A stretch of 35,178 nt of DNA from Frateuria hangzhouensis (GCF_026410505.1 NZ_JAPMIU010000020.1:1-35178); one strand, 5' to 3'; numbered from the stretch's first letter, positions 1 through 7,321 are shown. Notes: a model not told the origin generated them from the letters alone. Made by a program: numbers and translations.

Positions 1-95
1 ACGAGGAGAGACCCAAGGAGGCTTTGGGAGGCATGACGCCTGCGGCCTATGCACAGCGCCTGGCAAAGACAGATACGATCAACCCCGGACTCTAA
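1..95 (+). CDS. IS3-family transposase (OrfB), C-terminal end only
   Basis: An open frame enters from the left edge (codons from base 3) and ends at TAA 93-95. The 30 visible residues contain RPKEALGGMTP followed by AAYAQRLAK and end in INPGL. This is the typical C-terminus of IS3-family OrfB, the DDE integrase domain, where RPH/RPK-x-x-LGG-x-TP lies at the extreme end. The catalytic residues are outside the window, so it cannot be said whether the element is intact. It runs convergently into the yfjI-like gene and overlaps its last codons. Confidence 0.75.
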   Translation, partial: EERPKEALGGMTPAAYAQRLAKTDTINPGL

Positions 96-129
96 ACCCG
101 ACCGCTACTGAAAGCGGGGGGACGTCGAC
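1..129 (+). mobile_element. Right end of an IS3-family insertion sequence
   Basis: The transposase stop at 95 is followed by about 30 bases that include a C-tract/G-tract arrangement (GGGGGGACGTCGAC near 115-128), plausible as the terminal inverted repeat. The exact boundary cannot be fixed without the left end; I place it between about 120 and 130. The overlapping reverse-strand gene reads through this sequence for its last 15 or so codons. Confidence 0.5.
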
Positions 130-1389
130 TACGGTCTTGAACTTGTGTGCGCTCAGCCAGGACAGCTCCTGGGCCAGGCTCCAGGGCATGGTGTCTGCGC
201 CACTCCGACGCAGGTGATCGTACAAGTGTCCCTTCGCGATGCGCGTTTCTTCTAATTGACGTTCTCTCACGCGCGAGATCCTGAGCGGCTTGGGTTTCGG
301 TGGTGGAAAGACCAGCTGGAACTGTGTGATTGACCATCGAACGATCTCCCATGCCGCACTGATCGCTCCAGGCGGGATCGGAGATATCGACGGCAGGGGT
401 TCTGCGGACGAGGAAGGGAGTGGCATCGCGTTGAAGCAGTGCAAGATCGCGGCAATCCGCCACGTCTTCTCTGTCGCACGACCGGCTGAGTCCTGGGCGT
501 ACGGGAAGTCAAATACCATGCGCTCGTCGATCTGCTGTTTCAGCTGCACCCAGCGCGCCTCCGCTTCGGTGGATAAACACAACTCCACGCGCTCTGTGTT
601 GCCAGTTAGCAGGCGCTGAAGTCGCTGTTCCAGGAACCAGGTAGTCAGCAGATGGATTTCGTTGAGACTTGGCGTTGGCAGCGATGGTAGCTGTGGCCCG
701 CGCCCGTCCAAGGTATGGGCATACATAAACCTGGAAGCCAACCCAGACTTGCGGTCAGCGTAGCGCGCGGCGAGCTGGTGTTCTGTGTAGATCTCCGGTT
801 GCGTCAAGCAACAAATTCCGACTGACGGGTAGTAGGCCACCAGAGGATCGTGGTCCCGCCGGATGAGTGACTCCTTTACCGGACCGTCGAAAAAGCGGTT
901 GAGCTTGCCACGTTTCCGCATGACATCGCTTTTCAGCTGGTCGATGCAATCATCATCCGCAATCGTCAAGCCGTTACCGGTGCCATCAAGTGCTTCGAGC
1001 AGGGATCCCCAGGTTGCATCTAGCTGCAACACATCACGGAACGCTGGGTGGTGGCGCCATTCGGCGGTCGACGCGCGTCGCGCGGAAAGTGTGGAATCGA
1101 ACTCCCGAATCGGTTTGTAGAACTCGGACATGGCGGAGGACTTGCCGCACACAGGCGGGCCAATCCCCATGCAATAGAGTGCAGGCGACATCAGACCGCC
1201 ATTGGGAGTACGAAGAGCGAACCCGTGCAAGGCGGTGGACATTGCAGACAACGCCACCAGCATGACGAGCTCGACTGGTGCGCCCGTTTTGTGGTGGACC
1301 TCTACGATGGCAGCAGTGACCCGGGGCGGCAAACACTGAAGCGAGTTGTAATAAGAACCAAATGCGCTAATAGCCACGTGCCTCTCCAC
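79..1389 (-). CDS. YfjI-like DUF3987 protein, C-terminus replaced by IS sequence
   Basis: The 436-residue product resembles DUF3987/YfjI proteins of P4-like islands, whose biochemical role is not established; a part in element replication is usually suspected. A Walker A motif GPPVCGKS is at residues 77-84, followed by the family-typical PIREFD stretch, and an acidic ADDD stretch lies near residue 144. The start is GTG at 1389 with no strong ribosome binding site; a second GTG is four codons in. The last 15 or so residues (from DVPPLS onward) are encoded by sequence belonging to the adjacent IS3 element, so the native C-terminus is missing. It is divergent from the YfjJ-like gene across a long gap. 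In E. coli CP4-57 the yfjI and yfjJ genes are also neighbours. The protein may be non-functional. Confidence 0.7.
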   Translation of the reverse strand: MERHVAISAFGSYYNSLQCLPPRVTAAIVEVHHKTGAPVELVMLVALSAMSTALHGFALRTPNGGLMSPALYCMGIGPPVCGKSSAMSEFYKPIREFDSTLSARRASTAEWRHHPAFRDVLQLDATWGSLLEALDGTGNGLTIADDDCIDQLKSDVMRKRGKLNRFFDGPVKESLIRRDHDPLVAYYPSVGICCLTQPEIYTEHQLAARYADRKSGLASRFMYAHTLDGRGPQLPSLPTPSLNEIHLLTTWFLEQRLQRLLTGNTERVELCLSTEAEARWVQLKQQIDERMVFDFPYAQDSAGRATEKTWRIAAILHCFNAMPLPSSSAEPLPSISPIPPGAISAAWEIVRWSITQFQLVFPPPKPKPLRISRVRERQLEETRIAKGHLYDHLRRSGADTMPWSLAQELSWLSAHKFKTVVDVPPLSVAVGFRVRG

Positions 1390-1872
1390 GTATGTTGACT
1401 GTGATCAGAACAACGCGTGTCGCATCTTCCGGGAGATTAGTAGCCTTGCAGGCACCCTCGACACGGCGTTCCCTTGTAGCAGGCGGACTCCTTAGTAGCC
1501 GGCCAACAAGGAACATCGCACATCGATCTACCTCTTGCCCGACCGAAAAGCGGCAGTTGAGCGGGAAACTGTCAGCACTCGGCCAAGTAACTAGCGTAGA
1601 TCAACGGCTTATGTGGTTCTAAAGTCAGGCGTGAAGGTGGCCGCATGAGGGGCGCTTCGCGTTTCGGGCAGGCGGTAGTTATTTTTTTTTGTGGTTAGTT
1701 GGCGCAACCTGTTGACTTGTCATCGATAGGCGCGCTGCTCCGAAAAAAATTAGTTTGTCGCATATGGTGGCACTCGCCTGGCAACGAGGCGCAGCGCGCG
1801 CTTTGGGCGAGCGCGTGACTTTGGCTGTGAGTTCATCGAATCCAAGCGCTTGAAATGCCGACGTAATTCGGC

Positions 1873-1890
1873 CTGGACGGTACCGTCCAG
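1873..1890. repeat. Perfect 18-bp palindrome CTGGACGGTACCGTCCAG
   Basis: The 18 bases are identical to their reverse complement, with no central loop. It sits in the gap upstream of the YfjJ-like gene. It could be an operator for a dimeric regulator such as the AlpA-like protein, or a cruciform/nick site for the HUH-motif protein. Confidence 0.75.
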
Positions 1891-1949
1891 CCACAAAACC
1901 CTGCGAAACCGTAGACCGCTTTCTCCCTTGGTCGCGTTATGGTGGCAAG

Positions 1950-1964
1950 GCGCGTAACACGCGC
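1950..1964. repeat. Short GC-rich hairpin, GCGCGT-AAC-ACGCGC
   Basis: A perfect 6-bp inverted repeat with a 3-base loop lies about 60 bases downstream of the 18-bp palindrome and just before two copies of ACGCTTGGC. It could form part of an origin or operator. By itself such a short hairpin can arise by chance. Confidence 0.4.
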
Positions 1965-2251
1965 TCTACGCTTGGCAAGACGGACGCTTGGCCGCGGCTG
2001 CTTGCCTTCGGCCCGTGGCCTGTCAACGGTTGCGCGCTTGCAGAAATCCATACGTTGTTCCGCGCTATCTCAACATGGCATGAGAGCGACAAACCGTGTG
2101 TTGCATGGCACGTTTAGTCTGGTCTTGGTGGTGTATTCGTGGGTGCATTCGATGGACTGAATATCGGTTCCTAGTCTTTTGTTTTGCATCCAGTTCTAAT
2201 AACAGGCATTCGATTGAGTGAGCACAACAATAGCCTCGGAGTAACTATGGC

Positions 2252-3415
2252 ATGCAGCTGAACATGATGAAGGCCGCTCCGTTGAGCGGCGAGCGTTTCC
2301 ATAACCTGGTTTCGTCTGGCATTCTGGGTCCGCTTGAATGGATTGACGAACAGGGTGATCGCCATTACGCGTACGAGGTTGGTGAAAACAAGCAGGCAAC
2401 GGACTACCTCAGCAACCTGCGGGCCGCCGTCAAACGAGTTGCAAAGAGTAAGGCGCCGGCATGGACGCCAGTGGGCACTGGTCGTTGGGCTCGCTACGCC
2501 ATTTCGCGCGAAGCCAGGGCCCTGTGGCACGCAATCAGAGGGGTTGATATTGCGCACAAGGCACGAGGGAGGGAGAGTGAGATGTACCCTTATCTGCAGG
2601 TAGGGATGAGGTTGGCCGAGAAGTGGGAGCCCCGCCTTCGTTTCTTTACTAACACCGATTCTGAACTACTTCTCAGCGAGGACTACCCGAGGCGAGTGCT
2701 AGCCCACCTGGTGCACGTCATCAGGCGCGTGTGCACAGCACCCCGATTTCTCCAGCGTGTCGAGCAGTTGGAGCGCTTGCAACGGGTGAATTTCCGGGAG
2801 TGCTGCCGGTACTTCCTGTCCATTCTCCGAGTGCACGCTCGCCTGCTGGTGCTACGCGTGGATCTCTATGTTGAAGGACCGGCAAAAAGGGCTGCGGCGG
2901 AAGGCAAGATCGAGCAGGCGGTAGAAAAGTTCATCCGAAACCTCCGTGAGGATCGCATCATCCCCGACGTTCTCGGTTACATCATCAAACGCGAGCATGC
3001 CTACGACAGGGGTGTCCACCTTCATTTGATGGTAATCGTTGATGGGGATAAGCATTACCAATCGTACAATCTCGCCGAGAGGCTGAAGATGTACTGGATC
3101 CATGATTGCGTTGGATCCCGGGAGTTTGCTTCAGGATTCAACTGCTACCTGCGCAAGGACGAATATCGCTTCAATGCAATAGGCCACGTTCACTACGCCG
3201 ACGAAGCGATGCTGCGCGGAGTTCGTGATGCGATCGGGTATCTGACCAAGACGGATGGCCATTTTCTTCTCCCACGGGGCTTCGGTAAAAATCTGCGCAA
3301 GGGTCAGCCGCCAAAGCAACAAGAGGGCGCCCGGCGCCGCGGGGCGCCTCGAAAGTTCGCAGACACCTCGCTCGCGGAAAGCATCTTGCTTGGCAAGCCG
3401 GCGCAGGGCCGATAG
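2252..3415 (+). CDS. YagK/YfjJ-type (inovirus Gp2-like) protein, probable HUH replication initiator
   Basis: The 387-residue product matches the YagK/YfjJ C-terminal family, annotated as inovirus Gp2. Residues about 205-345 carry the conserved core: LVLRVDLY, then IIKREHAYDRGVHLHLMVI with H256-x-H258, then GYLTK with Y330 and K333. An H-x-H strand followed by Y-x-x-K is the motif order of HUH rolling-circle initiators, so a nicking role is plausible, although the family is usually described without a proven activity. The N-terminal 130 residues are not recognised. The start is ATG 2252, with GGAG ten bases upstream; an out-of-frame ATG lies at 2247. The gene ends before a strong bidirectional terminator. 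It is transcribed away from the yfjI-like gene. Confidence 0.78.
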   Translation: MQLNMMKAAPLSGERFHNLVSSGILGPLEWIDEQGDRHYAYEVGENKQATDYLSNLRAAVKRVAKSKAPAWTPVGTGRWARYAISREARALWHAIRGVDIAHKARGRESEMYPYLQVGMRLAEKWEPRLRFFTNTDSELLLSEDYPRRVLAHLVHVIRRVCTAPRFLQRVEQLERLQRVNFRECCRYFLSILRVHARLLVLRVDLYVEGPAKRAAAEGKIEQAVEKFIRNLREDRIIPDVLGYIIKREHAYDRGVHLHLMVIVDGDKHYQSYNLAERLKMYWIHDCVGSREFASGFNCYLRKDEYRFNAIGHVHYADEAMLRGVRDAIGYLTKTDGHFLLPRGFGKNLRKGQPPKQQEGARRRGAPRKFADTSLAESILLGKPAQGR

Positions 3416-3504
3416 CAGGTCTTGGTCTCGCTTGTTCTCATGAGCGCCGACGTGGCAAAAGCGGGCGAGTCCCGAGCGTAAGGTTGTTAGTTGCCCGGGA
3501 CCCG

Positions 3505-3539
3505 AAAAAAAGCCGCTCGCATGTCGCGAGCGGCTTTTT
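3505..3539. terminator. Strong bidirectional intrinsic terminator
   Basis: A perfect 9-bp GC-rich stem (3512-3520 with 3526-3534, loop ATGTC) is preceded by a run of seven A (3505-3511) and followed by five T (3535-3539). It therefore works on both strands. It separates the convergent YfjJ-like gene and the three-gene reverse-strand operon that ends at 3564. Confidence 0.9.
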
Positions 3540-3563
3540 GCGCTGCAGTTTCGGCAAGGGTGC

Positions 3564-4187
3564 CTACCGCTGGTTGCGGTCTCGCCGGAGCATCCGGCAG
3601 ATCGCTTGACGTTCCCCGGCAAGGAACCCGAACGCCTTCAACTTCTCGTCCAGGTCTGAAGTGGTCAAGGGACTCGCGCGAGGCAGGACCGATCGATGCC
3701 CTTGCTCATGAATCCACCATTTCGAGGCGCACAGCAGCAACGTGAAGCCTGCGGTCAGATGCGCCTCGGCGGGATACGCTTGCCGAAACCAACCCAAGGT
3801 CTCGTTGCTGAATCGCCCACTGTTAGCGCCATGGCCGTGGGGGTTGATCAGCTTGAATGCCTGGCGTGCGACGTACCCCCGGTTGAAAGCAGATTTAGGC
3901 GTCAGTTTGCGCAGGCGATGGATGACCTCCTCCTCTCGTAGCGTGCGGTTCGAAAGCCGCGGGTAACACTCAAGGGCAGTACGGTACGCGGCAAAGGCCA
4001 AGGGCGCACTGTCCCGGAGACCATGGGGGTCTAAACAGACTCGTGGCTCTGCTTCCGGGTTCCTCTGTGCGTCAGGGCTGGCCCTGGACTCGCAGAGGGA
4101 TGCTTCCGGGAACGTGCTTGGCTTCGACGCGAGCTTGGATGTGTCGTTTTGAGCATGGGGCCTGGCATAACGGGTAGACGTGTCCAT
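3564..4187 (-). CDS. Unrecognised island protein, last gene of the AlpA operon
   Basis: The 207-residue product is not recognised. It has a polar, low-complexity N-terminus (about 60 residues) and a more ordered C-terminal half that includes SAFNRGYVARQAFKLINPHG and a hydrophobic segment AGFTLLLCASKWWIHEQGH. That segment is too short and too mixed for a confident membrane span. The ATG is 6 bases after the stop of the AlpA-like gene, so the two are probably co-transcribed and translationally coupled. The gene ends 25 bases before the bidirectional terminator. Codon use resembles its island neighbours rather than the core genes. Confidence 0.6.
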   Translation of the reverse strand: MDTSTRYARPHAQNDTSKLASKPSTFPEASLCESRASPDAQRNPEAEPRVCLDPHGLRDSAPLAFAAYRTALECYPRLSNRTLREEEVIHRLRKLTPKSAFNRGYVARQAFKLINPHGHGANSGRFSNETLGWFRQAYPAEAHLTAGFTLLLCASKWWIHEQGHRSVLPRASPLTTSDLDEKLKAFGFLAGERQAICRMLRRDRNQR

Positions 4188-4193
4188 GGCCGC

Positions 4194-4508
4194 TCACCCC
4201 CTCGCCTGGCGAATGCGCCAGCGCAGGATGTCAATCGTCCAGTAGCGCCGAGAAGCCTTACGAGAGCGTCGTCCGCCAATCGGCTCGGGATAAGAGGGAT
4301 CGAACAGCTTGTCGTTCGGATCCTGCCGGCCGTAGAAATCCGTCCTGGTGTCTCCCGTGACCGCAATGACTTCGGACGTGCGCAGCACGGGATCGAGGGC
4401 GAACAGCCTGATCAATTGCGATATCTGTTCTTCCTCAGACTGCTGACCGAACGGCGTAAACGGCGCGGATGCGCCCATCCCAGGCGCATGCTTGTTGGGA
4501 GCATTCAT
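4194..4508 (-). CDS. AlpA-like helix-turn-helix regulator
   Basis: The 104-residue product has an AlpA/excisionase-type C-terminal half: LRTSEVIAVTGDTRTDFYGR, then a proline-containing wing region (SYPEPIGG), then YWTIDILRWRIRQA. This follows the usual plan of recognition helix, wing and W-x-x-x-[DE]-[IL] helix. Known AlpA proteins activate the integrase gene and so promote excision of P4-like elements. The first 40 residues are a variable extension. The gene starts 3 bases after the stop of the upstream gene and is followed after 6 bases by the next. The alternative is a generic MerR-like DNA-binding protein. Confidence 0.65.
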   Translation of the reverse strand: MNAPNKHAPGMGASAPFTPFGQQSEEEQISQLIRLFALDPVLRTSEVIAVTGDTRTDFYGRQDPNDKLFDPSYPEPIGGRRSRKASRRYWTIDILRWRIRQARG

Positions 4509-4511
4509 GGG

Positions 4512-5396
4512 TCATGCCTCCGTCCAGCAGCGGCGGAGGTCGGGGCGGACCATCCTTGCCCGGTGCACGGTGCGACCGCTAACCATGGGCGGGGGCATGA
4601 ACTCGAAAGGCAGATCGGGAAAATAGCGGTTGGCGAGTGCGCTAGTTGCCTCCTGCACGGTCTTAGGCACCGTGAGGATCGGCGAAAGGGCGTCCCCGCG
4701 CAGTTGGATCTCAACGAAATCGACCAGCGGATTCAGGGAGAAGCCGCCGAAGCGATGAGCCCGTGGATGAATTGCGTGTCCAGAGACCGCACCGTTCTGG
4801 TGGTGGACAAAGAGGACCCAGCCGTCGTACGTGTCGAAGGCCATGTTGGTGAGCTCGTGCTCACTGACCGCTTTTGCGAAATCCCAGAGGTGCAGAGGGC
4901 CTTCTGCGAACGTTTCACGGTCTGCAGGGGCGAACGGGCTGGGGTCGCGAAGGATCTCATCCTTGCAGTTAAAGACGGCGTCGTACGACTCGAAGCCAAA
5001 CTTCGCCGCCATCGCATCTACGTACTGAAGCAGACGCTTGAGCTCGCCACGGCTTATTCCATACTCACTCGCGGCACTGTTCTCGCGTGCGACAGCGTCC
5101 TTCCTGAAAGCCTGGGAATCAGCGTGCGGCTCCAGCTTGTTCACCCGTTCTGCGTGGGTGATAAAGCGGCCGTAGCTAGTCGGCAGCGGCGCGAAGCCGA
5201 GGTAAGCGCTGGCCAACAGGCCATAAGGCGGCAGCTGCTCTGACCAAATGTGATGGTTCAGATGAAACGACTTGAGCCGGGCAAATTCGCGGAGCGCGGG
5301 CGGGAAAATATCCCTCCACGCGTAGACGATGGAGAGGTAAAAAACACCTTCGTCGTCGAGGGGGACAGCGTCAGGAACATTCTTGATCTTGGTCAT
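4512..5396 (-). CDS. Unrecognised island protein, first gene of the AlpA operon
   Basis: The product is 294 residues from ATG 5396 (MTKIKNVPDAV). In-frame ATGs also exist at 5408 and 5447 but none has a clear ribosome binding site, so the start is uncertain. No known domain is recognised. It is soluble, rich in aromatic residues and histidines (SFHLNHHIW, FVHHQNGAVSGHAIHPRAHR), and ends with basic residues. It overlaps no gene and is coupled to the AlpA-like gene by a 3-base gap. Position as first gene of an alpA operon suggests an accessory function of the element; no function can be assigned. Confidence 0.6.
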   Translation of the reverse strand: MTKIKNVPDAVPLDDEGVFYLSIVYAWRDIFPPALREFARLKSFHLNHHIWSEQLPPYGLLASAYLGFAPLPTSYGRFITHAERVNKLEPHADSQAFRKDAVARENSAASEYGISRGELKRLLQYVDAMAAKFGFESYDAVFNCKDEILRDPSPFAPADRETFAEGPLHLWDFAKAVSEHELTNMAFDTYDGWVLFVHHQNGAVSGHAIHPRAHRFGGFSLNPLVDFVEIQLRGDALSPILTVPKTVQEATSALANRYFPDLPFEFMPPPMVSGRTVHRARMVRPDLRRCWTEA

Positions 5397-5511
5397 AGAG
5401 GGAAGCATCCATAACAAAAGTGCCGGGCAAAAACCGGCGCGACGCAATCAAACCGACTTGCGTACTTCTGCTCATGAAGGCTTCTTGCCTCTCTAGACCT
5501 GGCTTGGCCTA

Positions 5512-5581
5512 CCAGCGCCGCTGGCAGGTTCAGCGTACGCGTAGTGGGCTGCTTGGGTCAATCCACCGCTGTATACCGCTG
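5512..5581. promoter_or_regulatory. Candidate operator region: CCAGCG-C-CGCTGG palindrome and CCGCTG-TATA-CCGCTG repeat
   Basis: A 6-1-6 perfect inverted repeat lies at 5512-5524, and a direct repeat of CCGCTG flanks TATA at 5566-5581. Both lie between the 3' end of the integrase gene and the reverse-strand AlpA operon, so they sit upstream of that operon. CGCTGG and CCGCTG share a core. They could be sites for the AlpA-like protein. A weak reverse-strand promoter (TTGACC near 5557-5562, 18-base spacer) may overlap. Confidence 0.35.
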
Positions 5582-5638
5582 TTCAACGTAGTCCGTCCGG
5601 GAGCGTCGGTTAACTCCGCGTGCTCAGTGGTTGGAGAG

Positions 5639-6970
5639 TTAGGCCTTCACGCGGGATGGTCGCCTTAGTCGGTGGTGCTCGCCCTCCAGCAACCTGTGCA
5701 GTGCTTCCAGTGCAGCGCGCTTCTCTTCCATGTACTTGTGCTTGTTGTAGTGGCGTGCTTGCACCCCACCAAGTCCGTGGCTCTGCAGTTGCGCCAGGTC
5801 ACCCGGCTGCAGGCCCGCGGCAGCGAGTCGTGTCTCGACGGTGCGGCGTAGATCGCCGACCGTGAACGGACCTTTTTCTAGTTCACCGGCCGCAGTCATC
5901 TCGTCGCGGACGGCAACCAGATGATCGCGCATCGATTCGTAGCTAGCCGACGTTGCGCCCTTAGTGAGGGTAAATAGATGCGGTCCCAGTGCATGGCCCA
6001 TCGCCTCCATCGCATCGAGCGCAGCCGGAGTCAGGGGTACGTCGTGATCGCGAGCTGTCTTCCTTCGACCTTTTATGTCCCTGAGGCGCACGCTCTGGGT
6101 GTCGACATCGTAGTCATCCATAGTAAGCCGACAGAGCTGCTTGACCCGCTGCCCACCGGTGAGCACGTGGAACCGTAGCAGTGCGCCGGGAGGGTCGGGC
6201 AGGGCGCATACCCGCTTCCAGTACGCACGAAGCTCTGCCACTGATAGCACGCGCTCGCGGGACTTGGTCGCCCCCTCGATCGTTGTCAGGTCGCGTGCAG
6301 GATTGTGCGAGATATGGAGATCTCGCAGCGCGGGTAGGCCACGGGCATCCTGCCGCGCGCGAATTCCTGCCGCATACGCCGCGTGTATGTAGCTTCGGAG
6401 CTTGGCCGCTTCACGCAACTTGTTGGCATTGGCAAGGCGCGCAATCACTGGCAAAAGATCAACGAGGCCGACGTTCTCGGCGGGTGTGTGCCAGAGTGCC
6501 GGCCACGGTACGGCGACGTGGCGTTCCAGCGCGGTTTCGACACTGGTAGCGCTAGTCTTCCCGTCTCGCTTCAACTGGGCCATGTAGGCCAGCAGGAGCG
6601 CACCTAATGTTGCTCGCTTTTTGGCTGCGTCGGCGGCTGCCGCCTTGGCCTGTGCCTCTTCCTCAAGCTGATGTTCGCGCTCCTCAGCCAGGAGGGCCGC
6701 CCGCAGATCGCGAGCGCCGGACAGGTAGCGGGTACGGAGCTGCTTGGCCCGCTCCCTTGCTTCTTCCAGCGTGATGCCATGCTTGCCGTCACGGTGGAAT
6801 CTTCCCATCGGCAAGTCATCGTAATGACCCTCTATGTTCCGGTAGCGGAAGTAGAAGCGTGCGCCATGCGGCCCGCCCTTGGCGCGCAATGCTCCTTCAT
6901 TCTTGTGTCCGCCCTCGCTTAGCCACTTGCCCGGCTTTAGCGTGTCCAACCCCCGTACAGTGATACCCAT
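5639..6970 (-). CDS. P4-type tyrosine site-specific integrase
   Basis: The 443-residue product has an N-terminal DUF4102-like arm-binding region (about 1-100, including FYFRYRNIEG and LEEARERAKQLR), a core-binding domain (about 120-225) and a C-terminal catalytic domain. Visible catalytic residues are R275 in TGGQRVKQL, H309 region RDHDVPL, R375 in VGDLRRT, H398 in SHGLGG and the nucleophile Y408 in ARHYNKHKY. The first box-II histidine (normally HDLRRT) is Gly372, which is unusual. It should catalyse integration into, and excision from, the tRNA-Leu 3' end that lies 170 bases upstream of its start. ATG 6970 has no strong ribosome binding site. Confidence 0.92.
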   Translation of the reverse strand: MGITVRGLDTLKPGKWLSEGGHKNEGALRAKGGPHGARFYFRYRNIEGHYDDLPMGRFHRDGKHGITLEEARERAKQLRTRYLSGARDLRAALLAEEREHQLEEEAQAKAAAADAAKKRATLGALLLAYMAQLKRDGKTSATSVETALERHVAVPWPALWHTPAENVGLVDLLPVIARLANANKLREAAKLRSYIHAAYAAGIRARQDARGLPALRDLHISHNPARDLTTIEGATKSRERVLSVAELRAYWKRVCALPDPPGALLRFHVLTGGQRVKQLCRLTMDDYDVDTQSVRLRDIKGRRKTARDHDVPLTPAALDAMEAMGHALGPHLFTLTKGATSASYESMRDHLVAVRDEMTAAGELEKGPFTVGDLRRTVETRLAAAGLQPGDLAQLQSHGLGGVQARHYNKHKYMEEKRAALEALHRLLEGEHHRLRRPSRVKA

Positions 6971-7009
6971 GGAAATGTAACCCCGACGTCAGATGGGGCT
7001 AGTCCGCCC

Positions 7010-7030
7010 CAGTCCCTACACAGTCCCTAC
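7010..7030. repeat. Two direct copies of CAGTCCCTAC, 11-base phasing, upstream of integrase
   Basis: The 10-mer occurs at 7010-7019 and 7021-7030, one helical turn apart, between the integrase start and attR. Phased short repeats next to attachment sites are typical of integrase arm-type sites; the assignment is inferred. Confidence 0.5.
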
Positions 7031-7143
7031 GCGAACGGAGATTGTACGGGACGGCGGAGGACTACCATGTACGTTCAATTCAACCCCATCAACGGTTGCC
7101 TGATGTCATGCGGACGAGAAAGGACGATTGTGGACACCTTCCG

Positions 7144-7203
7144 TGGGACTTAAAATCCCTCAGCCGCAAGGCTATGCGGGTTCGATCCCCGCTCCGGGCA
7201 CCA
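7144..7203 (+). other. attR: 3' fragment of tRNA-Leu(UAA)
   Basis: The 60 bases match the 3' part of a tRNA-Leu: anticodon stem-loop GGGA-CTTAAAA-TCCC with anticodon TAA at 7151-7153, a long variable arm (AGCC-GCAA-GGCT), a T arm GCGGG-TTCGATC-CCCGC, then the acceptor strand TCCGGGC, discriminator A and CCA (7201-7203). The 5' half (acceptor GCCCGGA and D arm) is absent upstream. This is therefore not a working tRNA gene but the duplicated att core left by island integration. The identity segment probably begins at about 7145. Confidence 0.88.
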
Positions 7204-7321
7204 AAACGCGGCGCGCCACGCCCCGTCACGGCGGCGCCGTGCTGCTTGAATCGTGGTTGGCGAAGCGCGACCGCAGCGAACCTGCGCCGATCGGGCGGTC
7301 AAGGCAGGGCGCCGCGCCGTA

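Larger units (their letters stand above)
1390..2251. other. Long intergenic region between yfjI-like and yfjJ-like genes, candidate replication/regulatory region
   Basis: No convincing gene lies in these 860 bases; the short open frames lack family resemblance and good start signals. The region contains a T-rich run (1680-1690), an A-run (1742-1748), a perfect 18-bp palindrome (1873-1890), a GC-rich hairpin (1950-1964), and four copies of CGCTTG in various flanks (about 1846, 1969, 1984 and 2034), two of them as ACGCTTGGC. Repeats, an AT-rich stretch and a neighbouring HUH-type protein fit an origin of replication, but that is an inference. It must also hold the promoters of both flanking genes. 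Confidence 0.45.
1..7203. mobile_element. Right-hand part of an integrated genomic island in tRNA-Leu(UAA)
   Basis: The segment from the left edge to the tRNA-Leu 3' fragment at 7144-7203 carries genes typical of P4/CP4-type islands: a tyrosine integrase next to the att site, an AlpA-like regulator, a YfjI-like protein and a YagK/YfjJ-type protein. Base composition is visibly less GC-rich than the core genes to the right. The tRNA fragment is followed directly by ordinary chromosomal genes, so it marks the right boundary (attR). The intact tRNA and attL must lie left of the window; that part is inference. No conjugation, capsid or recognised defence genes are seen in the visible part. Confidence 0.82.

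Noticed and set aside
1392-2160. Small open frames in the island gap (for example 1392-1622 forward and 1679-1894 reverse)
   Set aside because: No ribosome binding sites, no recognisable motifs, and they overlap the palindromes and AT-rich runs. They cannot be supported as genes.
7144-7203. A complete tRNA-Leu gene
   Set aside because: The upstream bases cannot supply the acceptor strand GCCCGGA or a D arm, so only the 3' part is present.
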